Assembly: GCF_024642085.1 (NCBI RefSeq)
Contig: NZ_JAHEBV010000004.1
Coordinates: forward strand, 62,001 to 126,000
DNA: 64,000 nt
Direction of reading: 5' to 3'
From: Novosphingobium sp.
GTDB lineage: Bacteria > Pseudomonadota > Alphaproteobacteria > Sphingomonadales > Sphingomonadaceae
The notes below the pieces were generated by a model that had not been told where the DNA came from, did no database searches, and worked only from the letters and a program-made list of their open reading frames with translations. Below are positions 27,793 to 37,525 of the stretch, one piece after another; positions within the stretch are counted from its first letter, which is position 1, and the number at the start of each line of letters is the position of its first letter. The position numbers were made by a program, and so were the translations under genes.

Positions 27793-28755
27793 TCAGCAAG
27801 GCAGTGCTGCATGCCGGCGCTCGATCGCTTCCCAGATTAGCGCTGGCGTGTCGGTCCCGTTAAAACGGTCGATAGATTGGATTCCTGTTGGAGAGGTGAC
27901 GTTTATCTCGGTCAACCACTGGCCTCCGATAACGTCGATGCCTACGAAAACAAGTCCGCGCTCTTTCAGCGCAGGGCCCAATGCGGCGCAGATTTCCTCT
28001 TCGCGCGTGGTCAGCGCGGTGGCTTCGGCATATCCACCCTGCGCCAGGTTTGAGCGAAACTCCCCTTCTCCCGGTCGTCGATTAATCGCGCCGGCCACTT
28101 CGCCATCGACCAGCACAATACGCTTGTCGCCAAGAGAGATGTCGGAAAGGAATGGCTGAAACATGTGCGGTTCCACCCACGCACTGTCGAACAGCTCTAT
28201 CAGTGCGCCCAGGTTCGATCCATCGGCCGGGATGCGAACCACCGCCTTGCCCCCATTCCCGTGCAGCGGCTTCATAACCAGATCGCCGGGATGGCGGGCA
28301 TGGAAGTCCTTTACGTCTTCGATCCGCCGGGCGATCAGCGTGGGCGGCATGTATTGCGCAAAGTCCAGCACAAAGATCTTTTCCGGCGCGTTGCGAACGC
28401 TCGCCGGGTCGTTGACAACCAGTGTCTGACCCTCAAGCCGCTCAAGCAGATGGGTCGCGGTGATATAGCTAAGATCAAACGGCGGATCCTGCCGCATCAG
28501 GACAATATCGACATCCTTGACCAGATCTATACGGCGGTGGCCGTCGCGCGTGAAATGGTCGCCAGCTACGCGTTTTACCGTCACCGGCGCTGCCCACGCT
28601 GTCAGCCGGCCACTTTCGTACGCGAGCGATTCCACTTTGTAATGCATCACGCTGTGTCCGCGCGTTTGCGCCGCCAGCATGAGCGCAAAGCTTGAATCGC
28701 CGTCGATGTTTATAGTTTCAAGGGGATCCATCTGGACAGCAACGCGCAGGGACAT
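27793..28755 (-). CDS. gshB: Glutathione synthetase
   Basis: An ATP-grasp ligase joining gamma-glutamylcysteine and glycine. It has 320 residues. It starts with the family's VAVQMDPLETINIDGDSSFALM, has RQDPPFDLSYI in the substrate region, and the ATP-grasp elements VMKPLHGNGGKAV, GAINRRPGEGEFRSNLAQGG and LTEINVTSPTGIQ. It lies 18 bases after yraN in the rsmI-yraN-gshB group. Confidence 0.97.
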   Translation of the reverse strand: MSLRVAVQMDPLETINIDGDSSFALMLAAQTRGHSVMHYKVESLAYESGRLTAWAAPVTVKRVAGDHFTRDGHRRIDLVKDVDIVLMRQDPPFDLSYITATHLLERLEGQTLVVNDPASVRNAPEKIFVLDFAQYMPPTLIARRIEDVKDFHARHPGDLVMKPLHGNGGKAVVRIPADGSNLGALIELFDSAWVEPHMFQPFLSDISLGDKRIVLVDGEVAGAINRRPGEGEFRSNLAQGGYAEATALTTREEEICAALGPALKERGLVFVGIDVIGGQWLTEINVTSPTGIQSIDRFNGTDTPALIWEAIERRHAALPC

Positions 28756-28773
28756 GGGGCTCGGTACTCCGGT

Positions 28774-29127
28774 TCAGGCCAGCGAGGCGTTGACGATGTG
28801 GCGCGGCAAGCGTCCCGGCGCAAGAAGCAGCACGTCGACACGGATATCCTCACCTTGCCGGGCATATTGTGCGGATACGGCCTGCGCTGCATCAATTACC
28901 CGCCTCAGCCGCCATTGATCAATCGCCTGATCCGCCTCGGCTGCACTGGCGCGCCATTTTACCTCGACAAAGCAAATCATGCCGCCACGCTTGGCTATCA
29001 GGTCTATCTCGCCGCGCGGCGTCTTTACCCGTCGAGCGAGGATCCGCCAGCCTTTCAACCGAAGGTACCATGCAGCCAATGCCTCTCCCCGCCGCCCGTC
29101 GCGTTCACGGCGCTCGCGGTCCTTCAT
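28774..29127 (-). CDS. yraN: YraN family endonuclease-like protein (UPF0102)
   Basis: A 117-residue protein with a Holliday-junction-resolvase-like fold. The family core is GRRGEALAAWYLRLKGWRIL, then RGEIDLIAKRGGMICFVEVKWR, which includes the D-x-n-E-V-K nuclease pattern. The start overlaps the rsmI stop by 4 bases (ATGA). The rsmI-yraN neighbourhood beside an LpoA-like gene matches the order known from many proteobacteria. The biochemical role is undetermined. Confidence 0.92.
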   Translation of the reverse strand: MKDRERRERDGRRGEALAAWYLRLKGWRILARRVKTPRGEIDLIAKRGGMICFVEVKWRASAAEADQAIDQWRLRRVIDAAQAVSAQYARQGEDIRVDVLLLAPGRLPRHIVNASLA

Positions 29128-29951
29128 TTGAGTTGCAGCGCCCGGGTGTAAAGCGCTTTGCGATCAAGGCCGGTCATTCGTGCCACTTCCGCCGCGGCCT
29201 GCGATGCCTTACTGTGTTGCAAGGCGGCGCGAAGCAGCCCGTCCAGGTCAAAATTGTCAGCCGATGGTGGAAGCGGCGGAGCGATCACCAGAACTATCTC
29301 CCCCCTGGGCGGGTGAGCTACATAATGGTCCGACAATTCTGCAGGCGTTCCTGTGCGGCATTCCTCGAACTTCTTGGTGAGTTCACGCGCCACTGCAACT
29401 TCGCGGCCCGGCAACGAGTCTTCGATCGCTCTCAACGCCGCGATAAGCCGCGGGGCAGTTTCATAGAACACCAAGGTGGCTGGAACCTGGGCTAACTCAG
29501 TCAGCAATTCTAACCTCGCTTTAGCCTTGTTTGGCAGGAACCCTGCGAACAGAAACCGGTCGCTTGGCAAGCCCGAGACCGTCAATGCCACAATTGCGGC
29601 ACTGGCGCCTGGAAGACTGGTAACGGTGATGCCGCACGCCTTGGCCTCGCGCACCAATTTGAAGCCCGGATCGGAAACAAGGGGCGTTCCCGCATCGCTG
29701 ACCAGCGCGACCGGCTGCTGTGCGGCGAGCGCGAGGATCCCATCGCGTTGGGTATCGCTTGCGTGATCGTCATAACGGATCATCCGCGCCTTAATCCCGA
29801 GGTGATGGAGCAGCTTGCCGGTGACACGGGTGTCTTCACAGGCTATCGCAGCAACACCACGGAGTATCTCGGCGCCCCGCAGCGTCATGTCGCCCAGATT
29901 GCCAATTGGCGTCGCAACAATATACAGACCAGGGGAAAGCGGCGCGTCCAT
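29124..29951 (-). CDS. rsmI: 16S rRNA 2'-O-methyltransferase (C1402) RsmI
   Basis: A tetrapyrrole-methylase-fold enzyme modifying C1402 of 16S rRNA. It has 275 residues from the ATG at 29951; a TTG four codons earlier is the only upstream alternative. The motifs are LYIVATPIGNLGDMTLRG at the start, CEDTRVTGKLLHH, SDAGTPLVSDPG and LPGASAAIVALTVSGLP, then FYETAPR. It is divergent from the LpoA-like gene across 39 bases and is first in the rsmI-yraN-gshB unit. Confidence 0.96.
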   Translation of the reverse strand: MDAPLSPGLYIVATPIGNLGDMTLRGAEILRGVAAIACEDTRVTGKLLHHLGIKARMIRYDDHASDTQRDGILALAAQQPVALVSDAGTPLVSDPGFKLVREAKACGITVTSLPGASAAIVALTVSGLPSDRFLFAGFLPNKAKARLELLTELAQVPATLVFYETAPRLIAALRAIEDSLPGREVAVARELTKKFEECRTGTPAELSDHYVAHPPRGEIVLVIAPPLPPSADNFDLDGLLRAALQHSKASQAAAEVARMTGLDRKALYTRALQLK

Positions 29952-29990
29952 CGTCTCGCCCAATGGACTGCGCGGAGGAGAGCTACAAGT

Positions 29991-31133
29991 ATGTTCGAAG
30001 GTCGCTTACCAAAACGGCATCTTGCCGCTTTCACTGCCGCATTGCTGGTCGCCGGCTGCAAGGTGATCCCTACCGCACCTAAAGACATCCCGCCTCCGCC
30101 GGTCGATGCATTGCCGAACGATCAGCAACGCCACCGCATCGCATTGTTGGTCCCGATGACTGGAGCCAATGCCGGTATCGGTCAGGCGATAGCAAACGCC
30201 ACGACCATGGCCTTGCTGGATACTAACGCCAAGTCTATCCGGATCACCACCTACGATACCGCAAATGGAGCGGGGGCAGCAGCCAAGAGGGCAATCAGCG
30301 AAGGCGCACGGCTCATCCTGGGGCCGTTACAGGCCGAAGATGTTGCTCCAATAGCCGGCGTCGCGCGGGCGGCCCGTATCCCGGTTATAACGTATAGCAG
30401 CGACGAAGGCGTTGCCTCGCGTGACGTATTCCAGCTGGGCACCACACCGGTAAACTCGATCAATCGTACCGTCAGCTATGCCCGGGGGCGCGGGGCGATG
30501 CGCTTTGGCTTGCTTGCCCCTAGTGGCGATTACGGCAGCCGCGCAACGGCCGCTTTCACTTCGGCGGTCAGGGCAAGCGGCGGGACACTGATTGCCAGCA
30601 CCAGCTATGACCGTTCGAACACCTCGGTTATCAGTGCGGCCCAGCGGCTTCGACAACGCGGAACATTTGACGCGATCCTGATTGCCGATGGTACGCGCTT
30701 TGCAGTCCTAGCAGCGCCCAATCTTAAATCCGGCGCTGCGGCTTCCCCTCGCCTACTGGGCACCGAATTGTGGAGCGGGGAAAGCGGCGTCGCCAAAACT
30801 CCATCGCTGCGCGGAGCGTGGTTTGCAGCCGTTGCAGACAACAGGTTTCGGCAGTTTGCCGATAGTTACAAGACCCGGTTTGGTAGTGCGCCCTATCGCA
30901 TGGCGACCATGGGGTATGACAGTGTCCTTCTAACCGTAAGGATTGCGCGCGACTGGAAAGTGGGCACCCCTTTCCCCACCGCCCGGCTGATTGACCGGGA
31001 CGGCTTTCTTGGGCTTGATGGTCCATTCCGTTTCGGGGCCAACGGGATCATCGAACGCGCACTAGAAGTCCGTGAAGCCCGCGCCGGAACGGTCTCTGTG
31101 GTCAGCGCGGCACCTGCTCGCTTCGCTGACTGA
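29991..31133 (+). CDS. LpoA-like penicillin-binding protein activator lipoprotein
   Basis: A 380-residue lipoprotein (lipobox VAGC, Cys23) with a type I periplasmic-binding-protein fold (RIALLVPMTGANAGIGQAIANA, then LILGPLQAEDV). This is the LpoA C-terminal domain family, which in E. coli activates PBP1a from the outer membrane. It lacks the N-terminal TPR-like half of E. coli LpoA. The ATG at 29991 has GGAGGAG 10 bases upstream. The neighbourhood (divergent rsmI-yraN) matches LpoA. Confidence 0.85.
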   Translation: MFEGRLPKRHLAAFTAALLVAGCKVIPTAPKDIPPPPVDALPNDQQRHRIALLVPMTGANAGIGQAIANATTMALLDTNAKSIRITTYDTANGAGAAAKRAISEGARLILGPLQAEDVAPIAGVARAARIPVITYSSDEGVASRDVFQLGTTPVNSINRTVSYARGRGAMRFGLLAPSGDYGSRATAAFTSAVRASGGTLIASTSYDRSNTSVISAAQRLRQRGTFDAILIADGTRFAVLAAPNLKSGAAASPRLLGTELWSGESGVAKTPSLRGAWFAAVADNRFRQFADSYKTRFGSAPYRMATMGYDSVLLTVRIARDWKVGTPFPTARLIDRDGFLGLDGPFRFGANGIIERALEVREARAGTVSVVSAAPARFAD

Positions 31134-31190
31134 CGATAACCTGCAAGCAGCGCTTGCGCGGCGGAATCACGCCAGCCTATAGCCTTACGC

Positions 31191-33188
31191 ATGGCCGAAG
31201 ACCTGTTTGACAAGCTGCCCGCAAGTAGCGGCGATCCCTACGACGGGTCAGCAATCGAAGTGCTTGAGGGGCTGGAGCCGGTTCGCCGCCGCCCAGGCAT
31301 GTATATCGGCGGCACGGACGAGCGCGCACTGCACCATCTGGCCGCCGAAGTGCTTGACAATGCGATGGACGAAGCCGTCGCTGGGCATGCGAACAGGATC
31401 GAAGTCTTGCTGGAAGAGGTTGCTGGTGCGCCGGGCCGCTTGACTATCGTTGACAACGGCCGCGGTATTCCGGTGGACGAACATCCGCGATATCCAGGCA
31501 AGTCGGCGTTAGAGGTAATCCTGTCTACTCTACATTCGGGCGGCAAATTTTCGGGCAAGGCCTATGCCACCAGCGGCGGGCTACACGGTGTAGGGATCAG
31601 CGTAGTAAATGCGTTGTCTGTTCTTACGCGGGTCGAAGTGGCCCGTGAGAAGCAGCTTTTTGCGCAGGAGTTTTCGCGCGGGGAAACGATAGGGAAGCTT
31701 CAGCACTTGGGCGGGACACCCAATCGGCGCGGAACCAGTGTAAGCTTTATCCCCGATACCGAGATTTTCGGCGAGGACGCCAAGTTCAAACCGGCACGCT
31801 TGTTCCGTCTGGTTCGGTCCAAAGCCTACCTGTTTGCCGGAGTAGAAATCCGTTGGAAATGCTCACCCAGCCTGACGAGTGATGATGTACCAGCCGAAGC
31901 CGTGTTCCAATTTCCGGGCGGCCTTGCGGACCACCTCAAGGAACAAATTGGCGCCCGTGAATGCGTGACCACGCAATTCTTCGCCGGATCGCAGGACTTC
32001 CCAGGCGAAGAACAGGGGCGGGTGGAGTGGGCGATCGCCTGGCCGCTGTGGTCGGACGGCGCATACAGCTATTACTGTAACACTATCCCAACACCCGATG
32101 GCGGAACGCATGAGCAGGGACTGCGAGCGGCCTTGACCAAAGGCATCCGCGCCTTTGCCGACTTGATCGGGCAGAAAAAGGCCAAGGACATCGCGCCCGA
32201 GGATATCATCACGGGCAGCGAAGTGATGCTTTCGGTCTTTGTCCGCGATCCCCAGTTCCAGAGCCAGACCAAGGACCGCCTTACCAGTCCGGAAGCGGCA
32301 CGGATGGTCGAAAATGCGGTGCGAGACCATTTCGATCATTTTCTGGCGGACAATCTGGAGCGCGGCAAGGCGCTACTTGGTCATGTCATGGAGCGGATGG
32401 ACGATCGGCTGCGCCGCAAGGCCGAGCGCGAGGTTAAACGCAAGACCGCAACCAACGCCCGCAAGCTGCGCCTGCCTGGAAAACTGACTGACTGTTCCGG
32501 CGAAGGCAATGCCGAAACTGAACTTTTCATCGTTGAAGGGGACAGCGCGGGCGGCAGTGCCAAGCAGGCGCGTGACCGCAAAAGTCAGGCGATTTTGCCG
32601 ATCCGCGGCAAGATCCTCAACGTTGCATCGGCGACCGCAGACAAAATCCGGGCCAACAGCGAAATCGCCGACCTTGGGTTGGCGTTGGGCTGCGGGATGC
32701 GCAAGGACTGCAACGCCGATAACCTGCGCTATGACCGGATCATCATCATGACCGATGCTGATGTCGATGGAGCGCATATCGCGACCTTGCTGATGACCTT
32801 TTTCTTCCAGGAAATGCCCGATATTGTTCGGCGCGGGCACCTTTATCTGGCGCAGCCCCCACTTTACCGGCTTACCGCCGGCAAGGAGAGTGCTTATGCT
32901 CGCGACGACAGCCACCGCGCCGAACTGGAAGCAACTGTATTCAAGGGAAAGAAGGTCGAGGTCGGCCGCTTCAAAGGCCTTGGTGAAATGAACCCGCAGC
33001 AGCTGCGCGAAACCACTATGGCGCCAGCAAGCCGCAACCTGCTGCGCATTACGTTGCCTCCCGAATACGAAGGGCGTGCGGCGGTAAAGGACCTTGTCGA
33101 CAAGCTGATGGGTCGCGACCCGGCCCAACGGTTCATGTTTATTCAGAACCGCGCCGGCGAAATTGATCCCGAAATGATCGATGCCTGA
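31191..33188 (+). CDS. parE: DNA topoisomerase IV subunit B
   Basis: The ATPase subunit that decatenates daughter chromosomes with ParC. It has 665 residues. A GHKL ATPase domain (EVLDNAMDEAVAGHA, DNGRGIPV, GLHGVGISVVNAL) is followed by the transducer domain. The Toprim domain has EGDSAGGSAKQARDRKSQAI and TDADVDGAHI, and the end is GEIDPEMIDA. At 665 residues it is ParE-sized and shorter than GyrB. parC is not in this window. Confidence 0.95.
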   Translation: MAEDLFDKLPASSGDPYDGSAIEVLEGLEPVRRRPGMYIGGTDERALHHLAAEVLDNAMDEAVAGHANRIEVLLEEVAGAPGRLTIVDNGRGIPVDEHPRYPGKSALEVILSTLHSGGKFSGKAYATSGGLHGVGISVVNALSVLTRVEVAREKQLFAQEFSRGETIGKLQHLGGTPNRRGTSVSFIPDTEIFGEDAKFKPARLFRLVRSKAYLFAGVEIRWKCSPSLTSDDVPAEAVFQFPGGLADHLKEQIGARECVTTQFFAGSQDFPGEEQGRVEWAIAWPLWSDGAYSYYCNTIPTPDGGTHEQGLRAALTKGIRAFADLIGQKKAKDIAPEDIITGSEVMLSVFVRDPQFQSQTKDRLTSPEAARMVENAVRDHFDHFLADNLERGKALLGHVMERMDDRLRRKAEREVKRKTATNARKLRLPGKLTDCSGEGNAETELFIVEGDSAGGSAKQARDRKSQAILPIRGKILNVASATADKIRANSEIADLGLALGCGMRKDCNADNLRYDRIIIMTDADVDGAHIATLLMTFFFQEMPDIVRRGHLYLAQPPLYRLTAGKESAYARDDSHRAELEATVFKGKKVEVGRFKGLGEMNPQQLRETTMAPASRNLLRITLPPEYEGRAAVKDLVDKLMGRDPAQRFMFIQNRAGEIDPEMIDA

Positions 33189-33205
33189 ATTGGCCAAGTA
33201 GCCAT

Positions 33206-33637
33206 TCAACAGTGATGAATTGGCCCGCGCGTGTTGATCCAGGGATTAGCCGGCCCGCCGTTGACCACTTTTGATTTGTCCGCGATCAACACTTCGACCT
33301 GATAGACCAGCCAGTCCGGATCGCTGCTCTTAGTGCAGAACAGATCGACACGGGCATTATGGGCAAGGTCGCGATCGCCGTTAGAAGTCCGCCCGGTCAA
33401 CATTATCACCGGAAGCCGTGCAAATTGCGACGCGCGGATCTGCCACAGAACCTCAAACCCGCTTTGCCGGGGCATGTTGCAGTCCAGGACAAGGGCATCG
33501 ACATGACGCGCCCGCAGGACGTTCAGAACCTGATCGCCATCGTCCACCCAGCCGGTCGAATGGCCGGCCTCGCGAAAGGCTTTGCCGAAAATCTGTGGAA
33601 CCAAAGGATCGTCGTCGGCAATTATTATGTGGGCCAT
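33206..33637 (-). CDS. CheY-like single-domain response regulator
   Basis: A 143-residue receiver domain with no output domain. The acidic pocket is ADDD (8-10), the phospho-acceptor is D52 in LDCNMP, and T81 and K103 complete the switch. A C-terminal tail of about 25 residues has no recognisable fold. It is 71 bases downstream of a hybrid kinase on the same strand, so it is a likely phosphorelay partner. Its 3' end is 17 bases from the convergent parE. Confidence 0.85.
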   Translation of the reverse strand: MAHIIIADDDPLVPQIFGKAFREAGHSTGWVDDGDQVLNVLRARHVDALVLDCNMPRQSGFEVLWQIRASQFARLPVIMLTGRTSNGDRDLAHNARVDLFCTKSSDPDWLVYQVEVLIADKSKVVNGGPANPWINTRGPIHHC

Positions 33638-33708
33638 TTACCTGTATCCAAACCATTTTTCTAGCGGCAGTGTTACCGGAAATGCCCTCAGCTGCGGTGA
33701 ACAGCGGT

Positions 33709-36513
33709 TTACGCAATCTTGCGGAGGCGGCTCTCTGCCTGTTCAGGTTCCTCCTCGCCACGGGCAACGATCAGTAGCAATCGCACGGCTGTCTGCAGCT
33801 CTGGATCCGGCGCGCCTCGTTCGATTGCGCGATCGACAGTAGCTGCAGCCTGACCAAACGGCCCTTCACCAAAATGCAGCGCCGTTCCGGCAATACGGTG
33901 CATGCAGTCTTGCAGTCCGCGGGTAATCTCTGGATGCGCGTGACCACATTCAAGCCAATCCTGCGCCTTGATTAGCGCGATTGACCGCGTGTCCTGCCAC
34001 ATCTGCGCCATCCGTTGATCATCAATAAATGTCGCCTCTCCGCTGGGCATTTCCTGTGGCCGTTCGATGAGCCAACGGACCAGCAAAGCATCTAGACGTG
34101 CGAGCGTGATTGGTTTGGCCAAATGATCCTGCATCCCGTTGTCGAGCGCCATGCGCACATCCTCGGGATAGGCGTTGGCCGTCATCGCGACTATCGGCAG
34201 GCTATGCGGCATGACCCCGCTGTTTCTGATTGCTCGTGTGGCTTGATAGCCATCACAAACCGGCATCTGGATATCCATAAAAACCAGATCATACAGCGCA
34301 CCGTCAGCCTTGGACGCGATAACGGCCGCGACGGCCTCTTCACCATTTGTGACGAGGCTGACTGTCTGACCAAGTTGTTCAAGCATCGCTTTTGCAAGCT
34401 CGCGGTTGATCTCTTGATCGTCGACCAGAAGAATATGCGATCTTCGGGCCGACCCGTGCTGCGTGGCAGCGTTCGGCGATATTAACGGTCCATTACCGTG
34501 GCTCACGTCGACAGCGCGCAGCGGCAGGTCAAGCGCAAAACAAGAACCCTTGCCAAGTTCACTCGTAACCTCAAGCGAACCATCCATCAGTTCGGCTAGC
34601 TGCCGGCTGATCGTCAGTCCCAGGCCCGTCCCGCCAAAACGGCGAGAGGTAGCATTGTCGGCCTGCTCGAACGGCTGGAAGATCGCGTGGAGCCGGTCTC
34701 GCGGGATACCTACTCCGGTATCACGGATCAGGATCCTGAGCCGACTTCCGATCTCTGCAACAGACAAGGTCACGCAGCCCTCGTCAGTGAACTTAATTGC
34801 ATTACCCAGCAGATTCAAAACGATCTGCCGTAACCGCAACGGATCACACCATACTTTCGGCGGAAGGCTTGGAGCAATCGCCATTTTCAGGGAAATCGAC
34901 TTGTTCGCGGCCTGCGCGCTGTTGAGCGAAATGCATTCTTCAATCACTCCGCGCAAATCCATCGGTTCTTCGCAGATCGTAACCAGGCCGACTTCGGCTT
35001 TCGACAGATCCAGAATGTCGTTTAGCAAATGCATCATCGATTGACCGGACTCGACGATCAGCTTGGCGCGGCGGCGCTGTTCCGGCTCGGTCAATTGCTG
35101 CTCAAGCAGCTCGGCAAAGCCAAGGACGCCATTCATGGGTGTTCGAATTTCGTGGCTCATGTTGGCCAGGAACTGCGATTTGGCTAGAACCGCAAGCTCG
35201 GCCCGTTCACGGGCGTCTACCAGTTCGCGCTCGAGCGCAACCCGATCAGTTACGTCACGCAGCGTAGCGATAATCACCAGTTTGCGCGAATGCGATGCAT
35301 CTACCGTTGGCGCCAGCTTAGCTTCGATAAATGTCTCAAAATTTTCGTTGTATGACCGAGGACTGCGGTAAGTTACTGTTTCAGCGAAACTACTTCGTGC
35401 AAGTATGCGGTCTATGGCGCCTTCAAATCTCGGCCGGTCAGCTGCTTCCACCAGATCGGACACATAGCTTCCGACTATTCGATCGGATGGCATGGCCAGC
35501 AGCTGGTGAGCTGAACCTGCCGAAAATGTACACCGCCCCTGCGCATCAAAGGCCAAGACGGCATCGGACATGCTGGCTGCCAGCATCGAAAATTGTGCCT
35601 CCCTGTCAATCAGCGAATCGGCAGTTCGTTGCTGCCGACGAAGCAGTGCGGCGATGGGAATCCCCATCATGAAGATGCTGACCAGAAACAATTGAAGAAT
35701 GACTATGCGCATCCACGGATCGGGGGTCAGCATGATCGGCCCGCGACCTAGTACGGTGGCAGACACGGCGATGATCGCAATCTTCAGCGTTGAAACTGCC
35801 GTTCCCATTAATCCGTGGCGAACCGCATGGATGATGACCACCGGGGTTACGAGAAAAAGCAAAGGAAACTTGCTTTGCGCGAAGACCGATAAGGTCACAG
35901 ATGTGCCCACCACGGTCAAAACACTCCATTCGGCAATCTCGCGTCGGGTGATCCGGCGCGGTTTGTTCGCATGTTGCAGGATTACTCCCAAAGTGGATGC
36001 TACCAGCATCATGCCAAGGCTGTCGGTCACGAACCAGCTCAGCCAAATTGGCGCGGCACGCTCACCGATGCTCAAACCCAGAGCAATGCTGGCGATTGCC
36101 GCCGATATCGCAGGCGAAAGAATGCCAGAACACGCAAACAGGCGAAGCTGTTGCTCCAACGTCCCAAGATTGCTGATTTTGACTCCGGCCCGCCAAGCCA
36201 GTGCCAAAGCAACGGATACTTCGACCATGTTACTCAGCGCCAAAACGCCGGCAAGAAACAGGTCATCCCCGAACAGCAGCCCGGCCGCGGTGTTTGCGGC
36301 CCACGTGACTAGAAAGGTATCTAGGCGCGCAAGGGCGGGTCGCCACATCAACCAAATAAACATCACCGCGTTGGGTAGCCACAGTGCCGCTACCCTCCCT
36401 TCACCCCGCGCAATGGCTAGGCTAATCACGGCCATGACGAAAAACACCGCAGCCATTGCAGCAATTTCAAAGGCAACTGAAAAGGGACGGCGGGCTTTGT
36501 CTGTGATAACCAT
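33709..36513 (-). CDS. MASE1 hybrid sensor histidine kinase with receiver and Hpt domains
   Basis: A 934-residue inner-membrane phosphorelay protein. An N-terminal MASE1-type membrane sensor of about eight segments (15-290) comes first, then a PAS domain (about 305-425). HisKA has the phospho-His H454 in NMSHEIRTPMNG, followed by the ATPase domain (N571 region, DTGVGIP 598-604, FGGTGLGL 627-633). The receiver has D747 and K800, and a C-terminal Hpt domain has H872 (MHRIAGTALHFG). The ATG at 36513 has GAGGAG 7 bases upstream; a TTG 7 codons earlier was rejected. The full His-Asp-His chain suggests it passes phosphate to the adjacent CheY-like protein. The stimulus is unknown. Confidence 0.9.
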   Translation of the reverse strand: MVITDKARRPFSVAFEIAAMAAVFFVMAVISLAIARGEGRVAALWLPNAVMFIWLMWRPALARLDTFLVTWAANTAAGLLFGDDLFLAGVLALSNMVEVSVALALAWRAGVKISNLGTLEQQLRLFACSGILSPAISAAIASIALGLSIGERAAPIWLSWFVTDSLGMMLVASTLGVILQHANKPRRITRREIAEWSVLTVVGTSVTLSVFAQSKFPLLFLVTPVVIIHAVRHGLMGTAVSTLKIAIIAVSATVLGRGPIMLTPDPWMRIVILQLFLVSIFMMGIPIAALLRRQQRTADSLIDREAQFSMLAASMSDAVLAFDAQGRCTFSAGSAHQLLAMPSDRIVGSYVSDLVEAADRPRFEGAIDRILARSSFAETVTYRSPRSYNENFETFIEAKLAPTVDASHSRKLVIIATLRDVTDRVALERELVDARERAELAVLAKSQFLANMSHEIRTPMNGVLGFAELLEQQLTEPEQRRRAKLIVESGQSMMHLLNDILDLSKAEVGLVTICEEPMDLRGVIEECISLNSAQAANKSISLKMAIAPSLPPKVWCDPLRLRQIVLNLLGNAIKFTDEGCVTLSVAEIGSRLRILIRDTGVGIPRDRLHAIFQPFEQADNATSRRFGGTGLGLTISRQLAELMDGSLEVTSELGKGSCFALDLPLRAVDVSHGNGPLISPNAATQHGSARRSHILLVDDQEINRELAKAMLEQLGQTVSLVTNGEEAVAAVIASKADGALYDLVFMDIQMPVCDGYQATRAIRNSGVMPHSLPIVAMTANAYPEDVRMALDNGMQDHLAKPITLARLDALLVRWLIERPQEMPSGEATFIDDQRMAQMWQDTRSIALIKAQDWLECGHAHPEITRGLQDCMHRIAGTALHFGEGPFGQAAATVDRAIERGAPDPELQTAVRLLLIVARGEEEPEQAESRLRKIA

Positions 36514-36680
36514 GACGATCTCCTCAGAAATCAACCTATCGCCATGATGGGAAAGCCGTATTGACGTTAAGCTACGCAGCTTTGCTTAGCGCGGGCGCAT
36601 TGGGCGCGAGGCGCGCTTGCACTCGGCCTGCTGCTCGCTTATCGGCTTAATCGAGCAATTAACTTGAACGGGAAGAGCCC

Positions 36681-37523
36681 ATGCGTTTTGAAGGCACCAG
36701 CAATTACGTGGCTACCGATGATCTTAAGGTAGCCGTCAACGCCGCGGTGCTGCTGCGCCGTCCGTTGCTGGTCAAGGGCGAGCCTGGCACCGGCAAAACC
36801 GTGCTTGCCCACGAAATTGCTCAGGCCGTCGGCGCGCCGCTGATCGAGTGGAACGTAAAATCGACCACCAAGGCGCAGCAGGGCCTGTATGAGTATGATG
36901 CAGTTGCGCGGCTGCGCGACGGCCAGCTGGGTGACGAGCGCGTCCATGACATCGCCAACTACATCAAGAAGGGCAAGCTTTGGGATGCCTTCATATCCCC
37001 GCAGCTACCCGTGCTTCTGATCGACGAAATCGACAAGGCCGACATCGAGTTTCCCAACGATCTGCTGCAGGAGCTCGACCGCATGAGCTTCGATGTCTAC
37101 GAAACCAAGGAACGCATTGCGGCTAAGGAACGCCCGATCGTCGTCATCACTTCAAACAACGAAAAGGAACTGCCCGACGCTTTTCTGCGGCGCTGCTTTT
37201 TCCACTACATCAAGTTCCCCGACCGCGATACGATGCAGGCAATTATCGACGTCCACTTCCCCGGCATTCAGAAAACGCTGGTGACCAAAGCGATGGACGT
37301 ATTCTACGAAGTGCGCGACGTGCCGGGGCTGAAGAAAAAGCCATCGACTTCGGAACTGCTCGACTGGCTTAAGCTGCTGCTAAACGAAGACATGCCGCTC
37401 GACGTATTGCAAAACAAAGATCCGACCAAGGCGATCCCGCCGCTCCACGGGGCGCTGCTCAAGAACGAGCAGGACGTCATGCTGTTCGAACGCCTTGCCT
37501 TCATGGCTCGCCGGCAAAACTGA
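36681..37523 (+). CDS. MoxR family AAA+ ATPase
   Basis: A 280-residue chaperone-type ATPase. Walker A is GEPGTGKT (33-40), Walker B is LLIDEIDKAD, and sensor 1 is VVITSNNEKELPDAFLRRC with the arginine finger following. MoxR ATPases work with VWA proteins to mature or activate partner enzymes. A matching VWA/CoxE-like gene lies 1.5 kb downstream on the same strand, separated by two unrelated genes. The client is not identifiable here; no CO dehydrogenase or methanol dehydrogenase genes are present. Confidence 0.9.
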   Translation: MRFEGTSNYVATDDLKVAVNAAVLLRRPLLVKGEPGTGKTVLAHEIAQAVGAPLIEWNVKSTTKAQQGLYEYDAVARLRDGQLGDERVHDIANYIKKGKLWDAFISPQLPVLLIDEIDKADIEFPNDLLQELDRMSFDVYETKERIAAKERPIVVITSNNEKELPDAFLRRCFFHYIKFPDRDTMQAIIDVHFPGIQKTLVTKAMDVFYEVRDVPGLKKKPSTSELLDWLKLLLNEDMPLDVLQNKDPTKAIPPLHGALLKNEQDVMLFERLAFMARRQN

Positions 37524-37525
37524 TC

